Shown here piece after piece: positions 51,392 through 64,000 of a stretch of 64,000 nt of DNA. Under the pieces are notes generated by a model that had not been told where the DNA came from, did no database searches, and saw nothing but the letters and a program-made list of their open reading frames with translations. Numbering within the stretch: position 1 is the first letter of the stretch; every line of letters begins with the position of its first letter. Location: NCBI RefSeq assembly GCF_000165425.1, contig NW_001799049.1, positions 1-64,000 of the forward strand. Direction: 5' to 3'. This stretch comes from Paramecium tetraurelia (lineage: Eukaryota > Ciliophora > Oligohymenophorea > Peniculida > Parameciidae). The position numbers and the translations under genes were made by a program.

Positions 51392-54300
51392 ATGTTAAAT
51401 TCGCAAACGTAATCATAATCAGCAATGTCAATCTTGGGATATGTGCCTGCATTGATAGTTTAACATTTGTTGAATCTGAAGATGAACAAACTGCCAAGAA
51501 GTTTACCAGAGAAATAAAATATTAAGAGTGTAGTGATGTTTGCAGACATTTCAGGATTCACTAAATTAACAGAGAAATTGAGTCAATTGGGAACAGAGGG
51601 GGCTGAGAGAATTGCATTTGCAATAAATAGATATATGGAATTGTTAGTTCAGGGAATAGGAAGAAGCGGAGGAGATATTTTCAAATTTGCAGGGGGTAAT
51701 AATGTTAATAAGGTCAGATGCAATGATAGTGATTTGGCCTCCACCTCCAGAGGGGAATAATTTTGTTCAATAGATAGAGACATTGCTTAAATAGGCAATC
51801 CAATCGGCTCTGCTAATTTAGGAGAAGCTAACCAAGACCACCATAGAGCAAGGCATCCAATTGAGTGTGAAAATAGGTAATAAGTAATGTATTAAAGAAT
51901 AGGTTTTGGAGTAGGTGAGATGAGTATAATCCATGTGGGTGGTGTCTTTAATAGGATTGAATATTTAGCAACTGGTGATCCTTTGTTGTAAGCCTTTGCA
52001 TCTGAGCATTGTCTTACAGAGGGTGGCAAAATAATAATCTCATAATAAGTGTATAATTTGGTGAATAACTTTTTCGAGTGCAAAGAAGTGGAACATCATG
52101 AAAATCATTTTGAAGTTATTCAGATAAAAAGCACCTAGGCTAAGGTTAAAATGAAAGCAGATGCATTACTAATAAAGAATAACATTACAATAGCCAAGTT
52201 CTAAGCAATTAGGAATGAGATCTAATCATACATTCCAGCAGCATTATTGCCATATATAGAAATTAATGAGGAACCATGGAGTGCAGAATTGAGAAGACTT
52301 TCAGTGATGTTTGTGAATTTGGGAATCGATTTGAATGATGCTAAATCAGACAAAGGATTGCAATAGATATAGAGAGTGATAATGACAGTCTAGAAATGTA
52401 TTTACATGCATGAAGGATCATTGAATAAATTGTTAATGGACGATAAGGGCTCCACATTGATAATTGTATTTGGATTGCCTCCATTATCACATCAGAATGA
52501 TGCAGTGAGAGCAATTTTGACTGCTTAATTGATGAGAGTAGAATTACCAAAAATAAATTGTGGGTGTGCAATAGGCATAGTAACTGGTACTGTATTTGCT
52601 GGAGTTGTTGGGACAAGTGGATCAAGACGAGAATATTCTGTTCTGGGAGACTCAGTCAATTTGGCAGCACGATTAATGTAAGCAGCATGTGAAGAAAAAG
52701 AAAATAAAATATTAGTTTGTTCGGAAACAGCCAAGAGTGCTGAGCAGAATCTTAGTTTTTAATTTTTGAGATCTCAAATTGTCAAAGGCAAAAATTAACC
52801 TGTTGAAATTTATGTCCCATTAATTAATTCTTAACCAAGTTCCACTGGCAATTTCTTCCCCACTTTGAGAACTAATAATTATGCTTTTGGTTTTAAGAGG
52901 AAGACAGAGTTTGCTAATCAATAGATTTTCGGTAGAGAGGAACCTTATAAGAAAATACTAAATTAAGTTGATAAAATTATGAGAGGAAGTGACAAAAAAG
53001 GTTTATTAATGTTATACTATTTTTAGGATTATTTATTATTAAGGGTTCTTTTGGAGTTGGTAAATCTATGTTAGTTAAGAAAGTACTTCATAGAGTTTAG
53101 GAGAAATTGAATAGTAATTAATATAATCCTTGGAAATACGGAGAGATGCCACAGATTCTTACTTCGTAATTGAATCCTGTAACTAGGGCATATAAATTGA
53201 ATGGTATTGAATTTAATCTGATTAGTGAGGACTGCGCTAGATTTTGAAATAAATTTTTATTCTTTATTCCAAAAGATTGGAACGCGAACCAGATTTATCC
53301 TTATTCCAATTGATGGTAGATGAATAATTGTACTCTCAAAATACAATCAATCTCATGAAAGAGATATTAGATTTGAAATGTATTTCTAGAGTTGAGAATT
53401 TCCCTCCTAAAGGAAATGATGATGAGAATCAACAAGAATTAAAGAAAATTGTAATTTTTGCATTCATATTATAAGACTCTATAATTCCTTAGTAACTTTT
53501 TTGAATAAGTGCCTGAAAAATATTAAAATCTTTACGTTGGTAGATCTCCTGAAGAATTAGGATGGGATATTAAGCAATCCAATATCAGATAAGTCATCAA
53601 ATATTCAATTAAATACAGTAATATCATATGTCCTGTAATTCTTTGTTTGGATGACATGCAAAATTATGATAATCTCACCTTCAAAATCATTAGTTTGATG
53701 ATCAAAGCATATGATCGAATCTAAGTGTTGGGATTGTACCGTGATAACTTTCATGAAATGACACTACAAGTGAAAACAGCTGAGAAAAAGAAGTCATAAG
53801 AAGAAATAGCCATGGATGGGATAAGCAGATTGGAAGATGCCATTGAATAGAATTTCTACAGTATTATTCAGTTGAAGGGAATTGAGAGAAAGGGAAAAGA
53901 CGACGAATTCGCTAAAATGATTAGATATTCATTCAATATATCTAAGTTGGATATTGAGAATTTGAAGCCTACTTAGGAAGAAATAAGAAAGAGAGAACCA
54001 TCAGTAACAAATGATGTGTGTGTACAAGAGACATTAAATAAGGAGATGAATCATTAATTCTTATTCTTTTAAAATAAGTAATAGTTAATAGGACAAGATA
54101 TTGAATTACTCCTACTATCATATATTTATTTAAAAACTTCTGGTGTTCCTCTGATGGTATTAAACTTTGTGTAAAACCTGATCGATCAAGGATACATTAA
54201 GATGGGAAATAAAAGTGCAACAATAACAAAGGAATTAATTAATTTAATCAATTACGAGGAGAGTATTATCATTGATGCTCCATGTGATCGCATAGCCGTC

Positions 54301-57135
54301 AATGGTCCAATCATAGACAAGTAATAGATAATATATATAATTAAGGTTGCCTTGTTTGGAGCAATTGATCTTAAAAGTGGCAAGTATAATTGGCGATATT
54401 TTTGATATTCAAATGTTGAGTAGAATAAATCCATTTAAGGCAGCAGTTAATAATCGATTGCAAAAAATGATGGATGAATTAGAACAGAAAGATTTTATTG
54501 AGACTATGGAAGTTTAGGAATAAAACATCTATTATAGATTTACATGTCCATTTATGAGGGATTGTTTATATCAAAGAATCACCTTTAAATAGCGTAGACA
54601 ATTACACAAAGCAGCTGCAGAGGCTATTTAATTATTACCTTTAGCATTCGAAATAGATGAAAGAATAGAGAGCAAGAAGTTGCAATTTCATTGGGTGATG
54701 GCTGAACAAAATAATCAAGTAGTTTAGCAATCTACCCAAAATTTCAAGGCCAGATAATCCAGTGGTTCAGTTAGGAACTTGGTTTTGAGAGCTACTTTCG
54801 GGATAGGGATGTAAAAGCAAAAGTAAGAGGACAATAGCAATAATCAAGTAGCTTAGGTCAATTAATATAAATTTGAAAATCTATCCTCAAAGGCTATGAG
54901 ATCAATTATATTAAAATAGATCTCAAATAAGTTAACCAAGAATAATAACAACATAAATACCATTTTGAAGGAGGGCATATTGGAGAAGAAATCGAAATAG
55001 AATGTATCGTGGGCTCCTCGATATTGGGTGTTGGATGGAAAGGAGATGAGGTGTTATTATACTAAGTAAGATATGTTAAAAAAGGAATTGCCTCTTTGCA
55101 CAATTCCACTGAAGGGAATATATTCAGTGATTCCATTGGATGTCAGGGAGCAGGGAGATAACAACTTCCCATTATCTATAAGTTCCACTTTGTGGTATAA
55201 GAAAAACAAGGAGATGGGAGAGAGGAGATTTCTATTGAATAGTAAGAATGTGGAGGATTTGGAAATGTGGATAATCTATCTGGAATTTGCTAAGGCCAAA
55301 GCAATTTATGATGATTTCACAAATAACTATGGCAAGATCAGTTTTCCTTTAGGCAACAATAATGATTATTATGATCCTGAGTTCAAATACGATGTGAATA
55401 TCGAAGTATGAATTTGTATTTAAAATTAAAGAAGTAGAAATTGTCTTTGGGTCTGCAATATGATAAGAGTTAATAAGCTAAAATGAGCAAGAACTCTGTA
55501 CTCTCAAGGAATTCAAGAGCCTCTCGGATGACAATAGCAACTAAGCAATTTAAATTTATGGAGAAAGCATCCTAAGAAGATAATATACTTCAAACTTCTC
55601 AAATTATTGATAGTTAATTGTTGAAAGACAGGATCAATTGTTTTTTGTAGAAAAGGTATGATATTAATGTTGATTTAAGTATGCTTCTATTGTTTTCTCA
55701 TTTATTTGATATGTCATTGCAGAAGCAGGATGATTACAACCTGCTCGGCCAACCCAATATGGTAATGAAGAAGATGACCAACATTTTCAAGATAGATAAA
55801 TAGTTGACAACTGAGAATAAAAAATAATCCAATGCATTCATCAACAATTAATCATAGTCTTAATCAATATCGATAACTAATTCAAATGATAACAATCCTA
55901 ATGTGATATAATAGTCATAGCAGTTGCAATAACGGAAAGCCATAACATTGGATGGCAATCCCTTGGTGGCTAAGAAGATTGACACTAGTATAGATGAGGA
56001 TTCAGTGTGCAGCAGTAATGAAGGTGGAGAAGGACTCTTGTAGACAAAGACTTTATAATAGATAATGGAAGAGGAATATGATAATGAAATGAGTGGTATA
56101 TTAATTTGATTGATATTTGTAGAGAGTACAAATCAACAACAATAATAATTGAAACAATAGAGAAATTAAAAATATTTCGAAGAAATGCGAATGAAATAAA
56201 GTTCAAAATTTTAGTAGGAAGATAGAAAGCGATCTGATAGTCAGGAAAGTTTCGAATAAAATATTGCCATTTCAAGAAGACATACAGAGAGATAGGATTA
56301 GTTGGCTAAGTAAATGAATTATTTTAAACTACCAAACTAATAATAAGAGGTTAGAAACATCACCGAATTTAAATTAGATATGGCTGTCTAAGTTGATTTA
56401 CAAAAAGTGAATAATTCAATTAGTAAATCCATAAGTAAATCATCCATTGATCCAAAGTCTGAACTCTCGTATCAACAAAATGACAACCAAGAATTCTTAA
56501 AATTATTTGAAAATAGCACCAATCAAGGATAATCATAATAGAACAATCAATTCAGTAACAAAATTCTAGATGACAACAAGAGAGACACCATTTAAACGCA
56601 CATTTCATCTTCCAATTTCTTATCTACTCAATATCCATTTTTACATCACCAATCGACACTACTCTCCTCTAATACTAATTAAAAATAAAGATAGCCTCAA
56701 TAGTATGCAAGTAGATAAAGTCAAATATCTCAAAAAACTATTGCCAATTCAATCTCATCATAATAACATCAATATGGAACTGCTTTAAATACTTGTAAAT
56801 CTTTAAGTGGAGATATCTTCACCCTAAGACCAGGCTATAGAGTAGTTGTCACAAGGATAGATCAATAGAAGAAGTTGATTTATTGTAATTATTAGAATAT
56901 GCCAGGATTATTTTATTTGAGAGATATAGCTGTCATTGAAGGTATCAATTCATCTCATTTATTTATAGATAATCAAGAGGAATCGTAGATTAAAATGAAA
57001 TCCAGAACACCCACTATGTTTGAAGTCAAATACAAAGAATTATTGAATGATAGATTCAACACAAGAAGCAAATCTCCAAATTATCGTTCTGCTTAATGTA
57101 AAACTCCTCCCAAGAAACCATTTATGAGATTTTGA
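51392..57135 (+). CDS. ADCY10-type twin-domain nucleotide cyclase with NTPase and PH regions
   Basis: An 1846-aa model with eight introns (51696-51717, 51877-51902, 53001-53026, 53204-53229, 53451-53475, 54321-54345, 55406-55431, 56096-56122). The first class III cyclase domain starts near residue 47 (VMFADISGFTKLTEKL, FKFAGDAMIVIW): both metal-binding Asp are present. The second starts near 280 (LSVMFVNLGIDL, DKGSTLIIVFGLPP). A P-loop GSFGVGKS lies near 525, with a STAND/AAA-like region after it. A PH-like domain (WAPRYWVLDGKEMRCYY, RRFLLNSKNVEDLEMW) lies at about 1150-1265. A long low-complexity tail ends RTPTMFEVKYKELL. Bicarbonate/Ca-regulated soluble adenylyl cyclases share the first three parts; cAMP synthesis is inferred. 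Confidence 0.85.
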
Positions 57136-57199
57136 ATTTTACTATATTCTTATATTAATAGATACATCTTAACAGAATATTAATTAAAAATTCAAATTT

Positions 57200-60100
57200 A
57201 TGATCCCATATCCTCCCATTATTCAACCAACACTAAGGTCAGCAAATCAAAGCAGTGGATTCAAAGACTCTGAAGACAAATTTCAACATTCCACACCTAA
57301 ATACGTGTTAAAAGTTCCGATCCCATCACTAGCCACATTACAATAAGCACCTTAATCAGATAACAAAAGTAAATCAGGACATAAGGAGAATAATTTCAGT
57401 GCTATGACATTCGATTAGAAGTATTAATTGACAATTCAAAAAGAAAATGGAATCCAGATAGCCAAGGCTCTGATAATAAATGCGTGTTATCTTAATCAGC
57501 CAAGAAAGTCAACACTGAAAATGATGATGGCTCAAGTATTGTAGAGAAGTCTTTTACAGAAGCAGCCTAAAAGATATTGAAGATTAAAAATCTCGAATTG
57601 GAAAACAAAGTTTCATTGCTTGTTATTGAAAATGAGCGTCTTACAACATTTCTAAACGATTAATTTCAAGAAAATGAAAAATTAACTAACGACCTTCAAA
57701 ACAATCAAGCAAGTCTCTAGGATTTGTCTAAACACTATGAAGATAAATTGAATATAGTCTTATTGGAAAATGAGAAGATTGTAGCTATAAATCAAACTTT
57801 GACTATGAAAAATGAATAGATGCAAAATCAAATAAAAAGATTGTAGAGTGAGAGAGATGAGGAAATCAATAAAACTAGGAAAGAATGGGCAGGGAAATAC
57901 CAATAATAAATTAATTAAATTGATGAAATGAGAAAAAGTGAAATACATTAAGTAGATAATAGAATTGATAAGTTACAATTTGAAAAATCAGAATTACAAG
58001 CATTAATTTAAGAGTAACAATAAAAATTGATGGAATTCTAAATTGAACTCAAAGTCAGAGATCAGACCTTGATTGATTATGAAAATGTTAAAGCCGATTT
58101 GGCATCTAAAATCCATAGAATTGAAATGATGAGTTAAACCATATTGGCTTAAGAGAAGAGAATATATGATTTAGAAGCTAGATTAGATATAATGGTGGCA
58201 GATAATAAATAATTGCATGATGTTAATGAATAATTAAATTAAACATAAAGAATTTTATAAGGAACAATGGAAGATAGATAGATTGAATTTGATAGAGAAT
58301 AACATAAATTAAAAGATTTCTATGAATTAGAATTAAGAAATTTGAGCAATAAAAATAAATAATAAACTGAGGATATCAAACTTAAACATCAAGAATAATT
58401 GTAGGCATAAAGAGTATAAATAGAAAATGAGTTGATTAAAGAACTAGAATAATACAAGATGGAATTGGAGACTAAACAAAATGAATTAAATAATAACTTA
58501 TTGATTTGGTAGGAAAAGGAGAAAAATATCACTTAGGAGAATAGGAAAGAACTAGAGATAAAAGATCAAATGATATAAACATTGAAATTCTCGAATTAAA
58601 GTTTATAAGATTAGATGAATCAATTATAAGCATTAATCAGCAAGTAAGATATTCATATTTATAAGAATGCAAGAAGACTTCGATAGTCAATATAGTTAGA
58701 AAGAGACAGAGTGCGTTAAGATGGCTAAGAACATTCATCTTAAGGAGTAGGCATTGAAATAGATGAGTTTAAGATTGGATGAAATTTGTAAGTAATTGAA
58801 GATCTTGGAAGAATAGAGAGATGAATTGAGTTAAGAAATGAAGGATAAGAATAATAAGGTCAAGGATCTTGAAATGAAATTAGATATTGTTGTCAAAGAT
58901 AATGATACAATGGAAAATCAATTGAAGAATAATCAAACTTAGGTAAGAGTTCTAAATTGATTTAGTTATAATTAATGGAACAGAGATATGCCAATTTAGA
59001 GTAGACCAGTGAATAGAAAATAGAAGATATGAAGATATAATATTCATTAGAAGTTTAAGCATAGATTGAGCAATGCATCACTTAATATTAATAAACTATT
59101 AAGTATGAGTAGGATCACTCTGAATAATTAATGAAGAATTTAAAGAAATAGTAAGAAAAAGCTAAGCATTTTGAATTGTTGAGTGAGTAATAATTAAATG
59201 ATATGGAGAAATTGAATAAAAGAATAGAAGAATTGATAGATGTTTGTGAATAGAATGGGTCCAAAATGATGACACTAGAGAATCTACTTAAAGAAAGGGA
59301 TAATGACTATGATGTCTTAAATCAAAAGTTTTAGTCAGTAGCAGATAATTATGAATTGTAATTAATAAAAATAATTCTTAGATAAATAGATGTTTTGAAC
59401 AGATAAATGTATGATATGGGTATCCAAAATGAGGATTTGGCTTCAAATTTGAATTAAACATAAGAAACATTTATAAGTATGATAGACTATTAACTTTTAG
59501 AGTAAGAAGAATAGAGAAAGAAAATCATGAATGATTTGGCAGAAGTTACAAAATAGAAGATCGATTAAGATTAGTTAATAAAGAAGATGAGAATTCAAGT
59601 CTAGGCATTAGATGAAGAGAACAGAAAGAATTCGGAAGATTCTATAAAATTTAAGAATTAGGTTTATTAGTTATAGTAGGAAATTGAAGAGATTACTCGA
59701 AGTATGCAATTGAATTTTGCAGAGAAGGAGTAGGAATTACAAAATAAATATGAAAATACAATCATGGATTTAAACTAATAGTTGAATACCTTAACAATGA
59801 GATTCAATGATTTAGTTAGAAAGGAGAAAGACAATAGATTTAGATTAAAATTATTGAAAAGCAATCCTTAGATGAAATTACCATCAGAATTAGAAGACGA
59901 GAATTGCTATGAGACAATGAAGAGGAAGATGGAAGATCAATCACAATATCTTTAGAGATTAATTTTGGAAAATGACGAATTAAAACAATAACAATATTCT
60001 CACATTAGTAAGGGCTCATTAAATGATTAATAAAAGTAGAAATCGTAAAAATAAAGCATGAATATCATCAAGGACTACACTACTTAAGATTCAGATCGTA

Positions 60101-60222
60101 CTATTCGATAAAATGAATATCAAAAGACCATGAATCCTTTTAAATAATAGCCAGTAAAAGTAGTGCCTGTATTATATTTTAACTATTATCAAGGCAATGA
60201 ACAATTCTCAGAATATTCTTGA
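57200..60222 (+). CDS. long coiled-coil protein
   Basis: A 984-aa model with introns 57421-57443, 58644-58665 and 58943-58965. A Pro/Ser-rich head (MIPYPPIIQPTLRSANQSS) is followed by nearly uninterrupted coiled coil from about residue 130 to 930 (ILKIKNLELENKVSLLVIEN, DLEARLDIMVADNKQLHDV, LKILEEQRDELSQEMKDK). The tail is polar. No catalytic or membrane features. The size and even heptads are as in centrosomal, basal-body or ciliary scaffold proteins, but coil sequence alone does not identify a family. It lies 65 bases downstream of the cyclase, same strand. Confidence 0.8.
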
Positions 60223-60418
60223 TTAAAGGTACGGTAGTAACAGGCCTATTGAGAGAGAAGTCTACCTAGGCTAAACACAAAATACTAGAACGGAGCCCCA
60301 TTTATATAGGAAATAATCATTATAACGATTTTGAATAAGAATATAATAAATAATTTAAAGAACCTCTTTTTTTTGGTAAATATGTGGTTTAGTATTGTAA
60401 AGTATATAAAATTCATAG

Positions 60419-60835
60419 TCATTCAACTCTTTCATTTAATTGAAATCGCACTTTCTTATGCCCTTCATATAATTTAAAGGTGTAATCCGAAGCAATTTCA
60501 TAATAGCTTTTTGTTGGAGAAAGACTCTTGGTTGATTGTTCAATCAAATCAAAGACAGTTCTTTTATTTGAATTCTGTTCATTTTAAAGGATATTAGAAG
60601 ATTGAACTACTTAAATTGGTTATTATGAGGAATTGGACTTAATCTATTTATTGTCATCCTTCGACGCATTTGATTCTTAAATAAGTTGAAATGGGATTAG
60701 TTTGAGAGTCTTCAGATTTTTCCTCTAATTGATTTCAGTTTTAGTTTTTGGGGAAAACGTAGCAAGTCCTAAGTATTTATGATTAAGAGTTGGGCCATCT
60801 TCCTCATCTTATAAGACATTTAAGTTCGAATCCAT
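60419..60835 (-). CDS. small unknown protein
   Basis: A 138-aa intron-free protein starting MDSNLNVLQDEEDGPTL. Polar and Ser/Asn/Gln-rich in the middle, with two more structured stretches: HKYLGLATFSPKTK near the start and TVFDLIEQSTKSLSPTKSY with LYEGHKKVRFQLNERVE at the end. No known domain, signal or membrane segment. The C-terminal K-V-R-F motif resembles PP1-docking motifs, but that is only a short match. Convergent with the coiled-coil gene. Confidence 0.65.
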
Positions 60836-61020
60836 AGAACAGTAGATCTGCGATATATTGTTTTATTATTTATAATCAAATGATATTCAACGAATATAAA
60901 TCTGGTGTTTGTAATTTTAGTCAAATTCATTGAATATTAATTTAGATTTTCTATAATATAACAAAGAAATTCGAATAATGATAATTGAATAAAATAATAT
61001 TTATTAATTAATTAATACAA

Positions 61021-62835
61021 ATGGTTGATGCTAAACAATTGATACCCATGAAGCGATTTTTGGAGACCTAGCAAGATAAAATCAAATTATTTTCTCTTGA
61101 TTAACCTGAACAAATTCATATGTAAAATTTAAATCACTATTCAAGTTACCATAATATAGGTCGTGTAACAAAGATTGAAACAAAATCCATATAAGAATAA
61201 AAGTCAAACACTTCGATAGGATTCTTCGCAGTTTATGGTATAATGTAACTAAAGAATTGGTCATATTTGCTATTGGTTACAGAGGCCAATATGGTTGGAT
61301 AAATAGTGCAAAGAACAATATTATAAGTAGAGTAGATAAGTTTCTTGCCCTTGGTTTCCAATGGAAGATTAAATGAGTAATTCTATTAATCTTAGCTTTT
61401 TAGTATTCACGCAGATGATTAGGCTTATTGCAAAATGCTAAAGGAAGTGTTTTCCACAAGAACATTATATTTCAGCTATGAGTATGATTTGTCTAATCCC
61501 TTCGATAAAGTAATGGGGAATAATTCTCAATTTGGTACTCAACAAAAGACCAGCGAAGGACTTCATTATTATAAGATTCCAAATCATCGATTTGTATACA
61601 ATTGGGAACATATCAAATTCTTAAATCAATTTCAAAGTACAAATCTACCAGCCTTGCAATATTGGTAAACCATATTCATAAGTGGATGTGTTATGATAAG
61701 ATATTGTAAACTGAATCAACAGTCTGATTGCTTTTTAATTTTGGTGAGTAGAAGAGAAACTCTAAGATCAGGAAGAAGATTTGTATAAAGAGGATGTGAT
61801 TAAGATGGAAATTGTACCAATTTTGCCGAAACTGAATAAATATTAATACTCAATAGATAGGAATCAAGAGATATTTACTCATTTGTTTAGACTAGAGGAT
61901 CTATGCCATTTAATTGGTAACAATAACCAACATTGAAATGGGCACCTAAAGCATCAATCATAGGAGATAGAAGTTACAACTCTGAATTGTGCAAAAAACA
62001 CTTTGAAAAATGTGCCGAATCCTATTAGCAATTATAAATAATTCTTAATTTAATTGATAAAAAAGGCACATAAAAAATGTTAGGAGAATATTTTACCAGT
62101 ATGATTAGTAGTGTTAAAACAGTAAAAACGAAGTATGTTTGGTTTGATTTTCATCATGAATGTAGAAATATGAAGTATGAGAATCTCTCTAAATTATTAA
62201 ATGAAATTAAGGAAGATCTCAAAAAATCTGGATATTTTCATGCTGAAATTGACAAAAACAATTATAACCATTTATCTAACATACATTAATAATAGTCAGG
62301 AGTTGTAAGAACTAATTGCATGGATTGTTTAGATAGAACTAACGTGGTTCAATCAGTTGTCAGTAGAAATTTCTTATTGCAAGTTTTGAATTAATCAAAC
62401 ATCATTCATACCTTAACTGGTGAAGCATTACAAGTATTACCTAATGATCTTGAACAGATATTTAGAGATCAATGGACTAAGAATGCAGACATAATGAGTG
62501 TCTTGTATTCAGGAACTGGAGCATTGAAGACTGATTTTACCAGAACTGGTAAAAGAACCTTCTGGGGTTCATTATAGGATGGCAAGAATTCATTACATAG
62601 ATATTACATCAATAATTTTGTTGACGCTCACAATTAAGTAATATAATCATATAATTATTAGAATTGCATTGATTTGGCATTAGGAAAATTAGAAGCAGAT
62701 AAAGTTAACTATAAGAAACCTAAATTCAATGGTGTCTTGCAGCTATTCATTTTTGTAATTAGTTATTAATTATCTATAGATCATTATCCTGATGTATATC
62801 ATGACAAGCTTCTTACCTGGGTTAGTTCTAAATGA
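61021..62835 (+). CDS. SAC1: SAC1-type phosphoinositide phosphatase
   Basis: A 596-aa model with one 24-nt intron (62638-62661). The N-half holds the SAC regulatory fold ([34 protein letters not shown]-like [10 protein letters not shown]). The catalytic loop reads [16 protein letters not shown], the CX5R(T) signature with the nucleophile Cys near residue 433. [14 protein letters not shown] is the conserved SRGSxPxxW block. SAC1 enzymes dephosphorylate PI4P and related lipids at ER/Golgi. The TGA at 62833-62835 precedes an in-frame stretch that looks like the missing membrane anchor (see findings), so the true end is open. Confidence 0.9.
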
Positions 62836-62999
62836 ATAATCTGCATATGGAAATTCTTGTTTAATGCAACTATTTATTTTTGGAATAAGTCTGTTCATTA
62901 CAAGTAAGATTTTACTGAAAACCCATTATTTGTTTATATCCAAACCAATAAGAGATCAAAATTGATTATCTAATATATAAGCATATATCAACAACATCA

Positions 63000-64000
63000 T
63001 CATGCTTTACAAGGCATATCTAATCTCTGATAATAGGCATTCAATGACCCAACATAAGTGAATAAGATTGCAATCACTACGCTAATATGCCAAATTTGAT
63101 GACTCTATCCACAATTATCGAATTTCCCTGGATTTTTCTTTTCAGGAAATCTTTTCAATACAAATATGAGATGGCCATAGCAGCATAATAAGGCAATTAT
63201 GATTAATAACTATATTCTTCCAAACAAGTATCACCGATTGCAAAATGAATGAGTGGAATGGCACTCGTAAATCCAAGTCCTGCAAATAATTTGTTTTTTA
63301 AGGATCTCCATTCTGTAGTATAGAAGAAATCAAACAGACAAAAGCTAAAGAGAATGATGCCAAAAAAGCCTTATAAACTGGCATATATGATTGCATATGT
63401 TAGATTGCATTAGAATCCATAAATAATGGAGCAAATGTCGAACCTGAAACAAGAAAACATATGCCAGCATAATCTAATCTAATGAGTACTTTGTTCACAT
63501 TTTCCGAGAGACAGTAAAAATGATGATAAGTTGTACTACATCCTAAAAATATGATGGCTGATAATAGAAATGCAATCAAGGCCATCTGGATATCATTTTA
63601 TGAAATTTCTCTTAATCTATGGTTTGTCTTCCAGTGAGATGTTGAAATTCTAAATATAAATTAATCCAGACAAAATCTTTGGATTCAACAATTTCTGTGG
63701 CTTTTTATTTATATTCTTGAATGATTTCTGAAATATTATAATTCCATTTCAGTTTTTCCCAATCGAAGGTTTCTTCAATATTTTGTTGGATGAGAATTCA
63801 TAATCGTATTAGTACTTCATTAATATACTTGTTAACAGTGTTAATCTTTTCATGCAGTTGTTGCTACATCAATTAAACATCGTCCTAATTATTGTTAGAT
63901 TTTTTATTCAAGAGTGAAAGCATGTTCATAAATGTTGTGTAATAATTCTACATAAATGGTTGTTTCATGTACCATTGAAAGTCTGATTGGCTCTATGACG
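63000..64000 (-). pseudogene. PAQR-family (hemolysin III / adiponectin-receptor-like) gene with frame breaks
   Basis: In order from the right edge: a polar head (LSLLNKKSNNNQDDVQLMQQ), EETFDWEKLKWNYNISEII, then membrane segments IQMALIAFLLSAIIFLGCSTTYHHFYC (split here as IQMALIAFLLSAIIF and LGCSTTYHHFYC), RLDYAGICFLVSGSTFAP, YGFQCNLTYAIIYASLQGFF, LFAGLGFTSAIPLIHFAIGD, and HLIFVLKRFPEKKNPGKFDN with HQIWHISVVIAILFTY. The S-x-x-Y-H, D-Y-x-G and H-x-x-x-H metal-site motifs are all kept. But one base is missing at LF/YGF (about 63415) and another at AM/GHL (about 63175), with a TGA and another shift in the head. No introns explain these. Probably a recent pseudogene or an error-rich stretch. Confidence 0.65.

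Overview
The window is macronuclear-type DNA of a Paramecium-like ciliate (oligohymenophorean). TAA and TAG occur hundreds of times in conserved protein contexts and must mean glutamine; TGA is the only stop. Reading frames are cut by tiny introns of 19-34 nt (GTA...TAG type), the DNA is very A+T rich, genes sit tens of bases apart on both strands, and several products are ciliate hallmarks: a trichocyst matrix protein, an SF-assemblin, and an expanded kinase family with Gln-rich coiled-coil tails. All gene models below were made by hand with the ciliate code. For most of them, removing the proposed introns leaves a length divisible by three.

Layout. 1-6.9 kb: a protein-kinase cluster. It holds a partial kinase leaving the left edge, a second kinase with one frame break, and an inverted, decayed copy of the second (arms 949-1546 and 5349-5945) that runs in frame out of a coiled-coil gene. 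6.9-11 kb: a long Sfi1-like (centrin-binding type) gene and two histidine-phosphatase genes, the first decayed or mis-resolved. 11-18.4 kb: MORN-repeat, thioredoxin-fold (PDI-like), ankyrin, NAP-type histone chaperone and coiled-coil genes plus small unknowns. 18.6-21.6 kb: an intact kinase followed by a decayed coding region. 21.6-28.6 kb: an F-box-like gene, a coiled-coil gene and a coiled-coil alpha-kinase. 29.6-34.6 kb: a three-repeat MYB protein, a trichocyst matrix protein, a small coiled-coil gene and SF-assemblin. 34.8-43.3 kb: a kinase with a 42-bp repeat array, a divergent SFT2/glutaredoxin-like pair, a PEX6-like AAA ATPase, a B-box/kelch protein and an unknown. 44.3-50.7 kb: a histidine acid phosphatase, a bromodomain/ET protein, a kinase with coiled-coil tail, and a papain-like protein lacking the catalytic cysteine. 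51.4-64 kb: a giant ADCY10-type cyclase with a PH domain, a long coiled-coil protein, a small unknown, a SAC1 phosphoinositide phosphatase, and a frame-broken PAQR-family gene at the right edge.

The genes do not form an operon or pathway. Recurrent themes are signalling (at least five eukaryotic-type kinases, one alpha-kinase, a cyclase, SAC1), cytoskeleton and basal-body proteins (Sfi1-like, SF-assemblin, many coiled coils), and secretion (trichocyst protein, SFT2, PDI-like). I saw no tRNA, rRNA, CRISPR, transposon or telomeric repeat that I could support. The strongest unusual items are the inverted kinase pair, the catalytically dead papain-like protein, the cyclase-NTPase-PH fusion, the repeat-bearing kinase, and the frame-broken PAQR gene.
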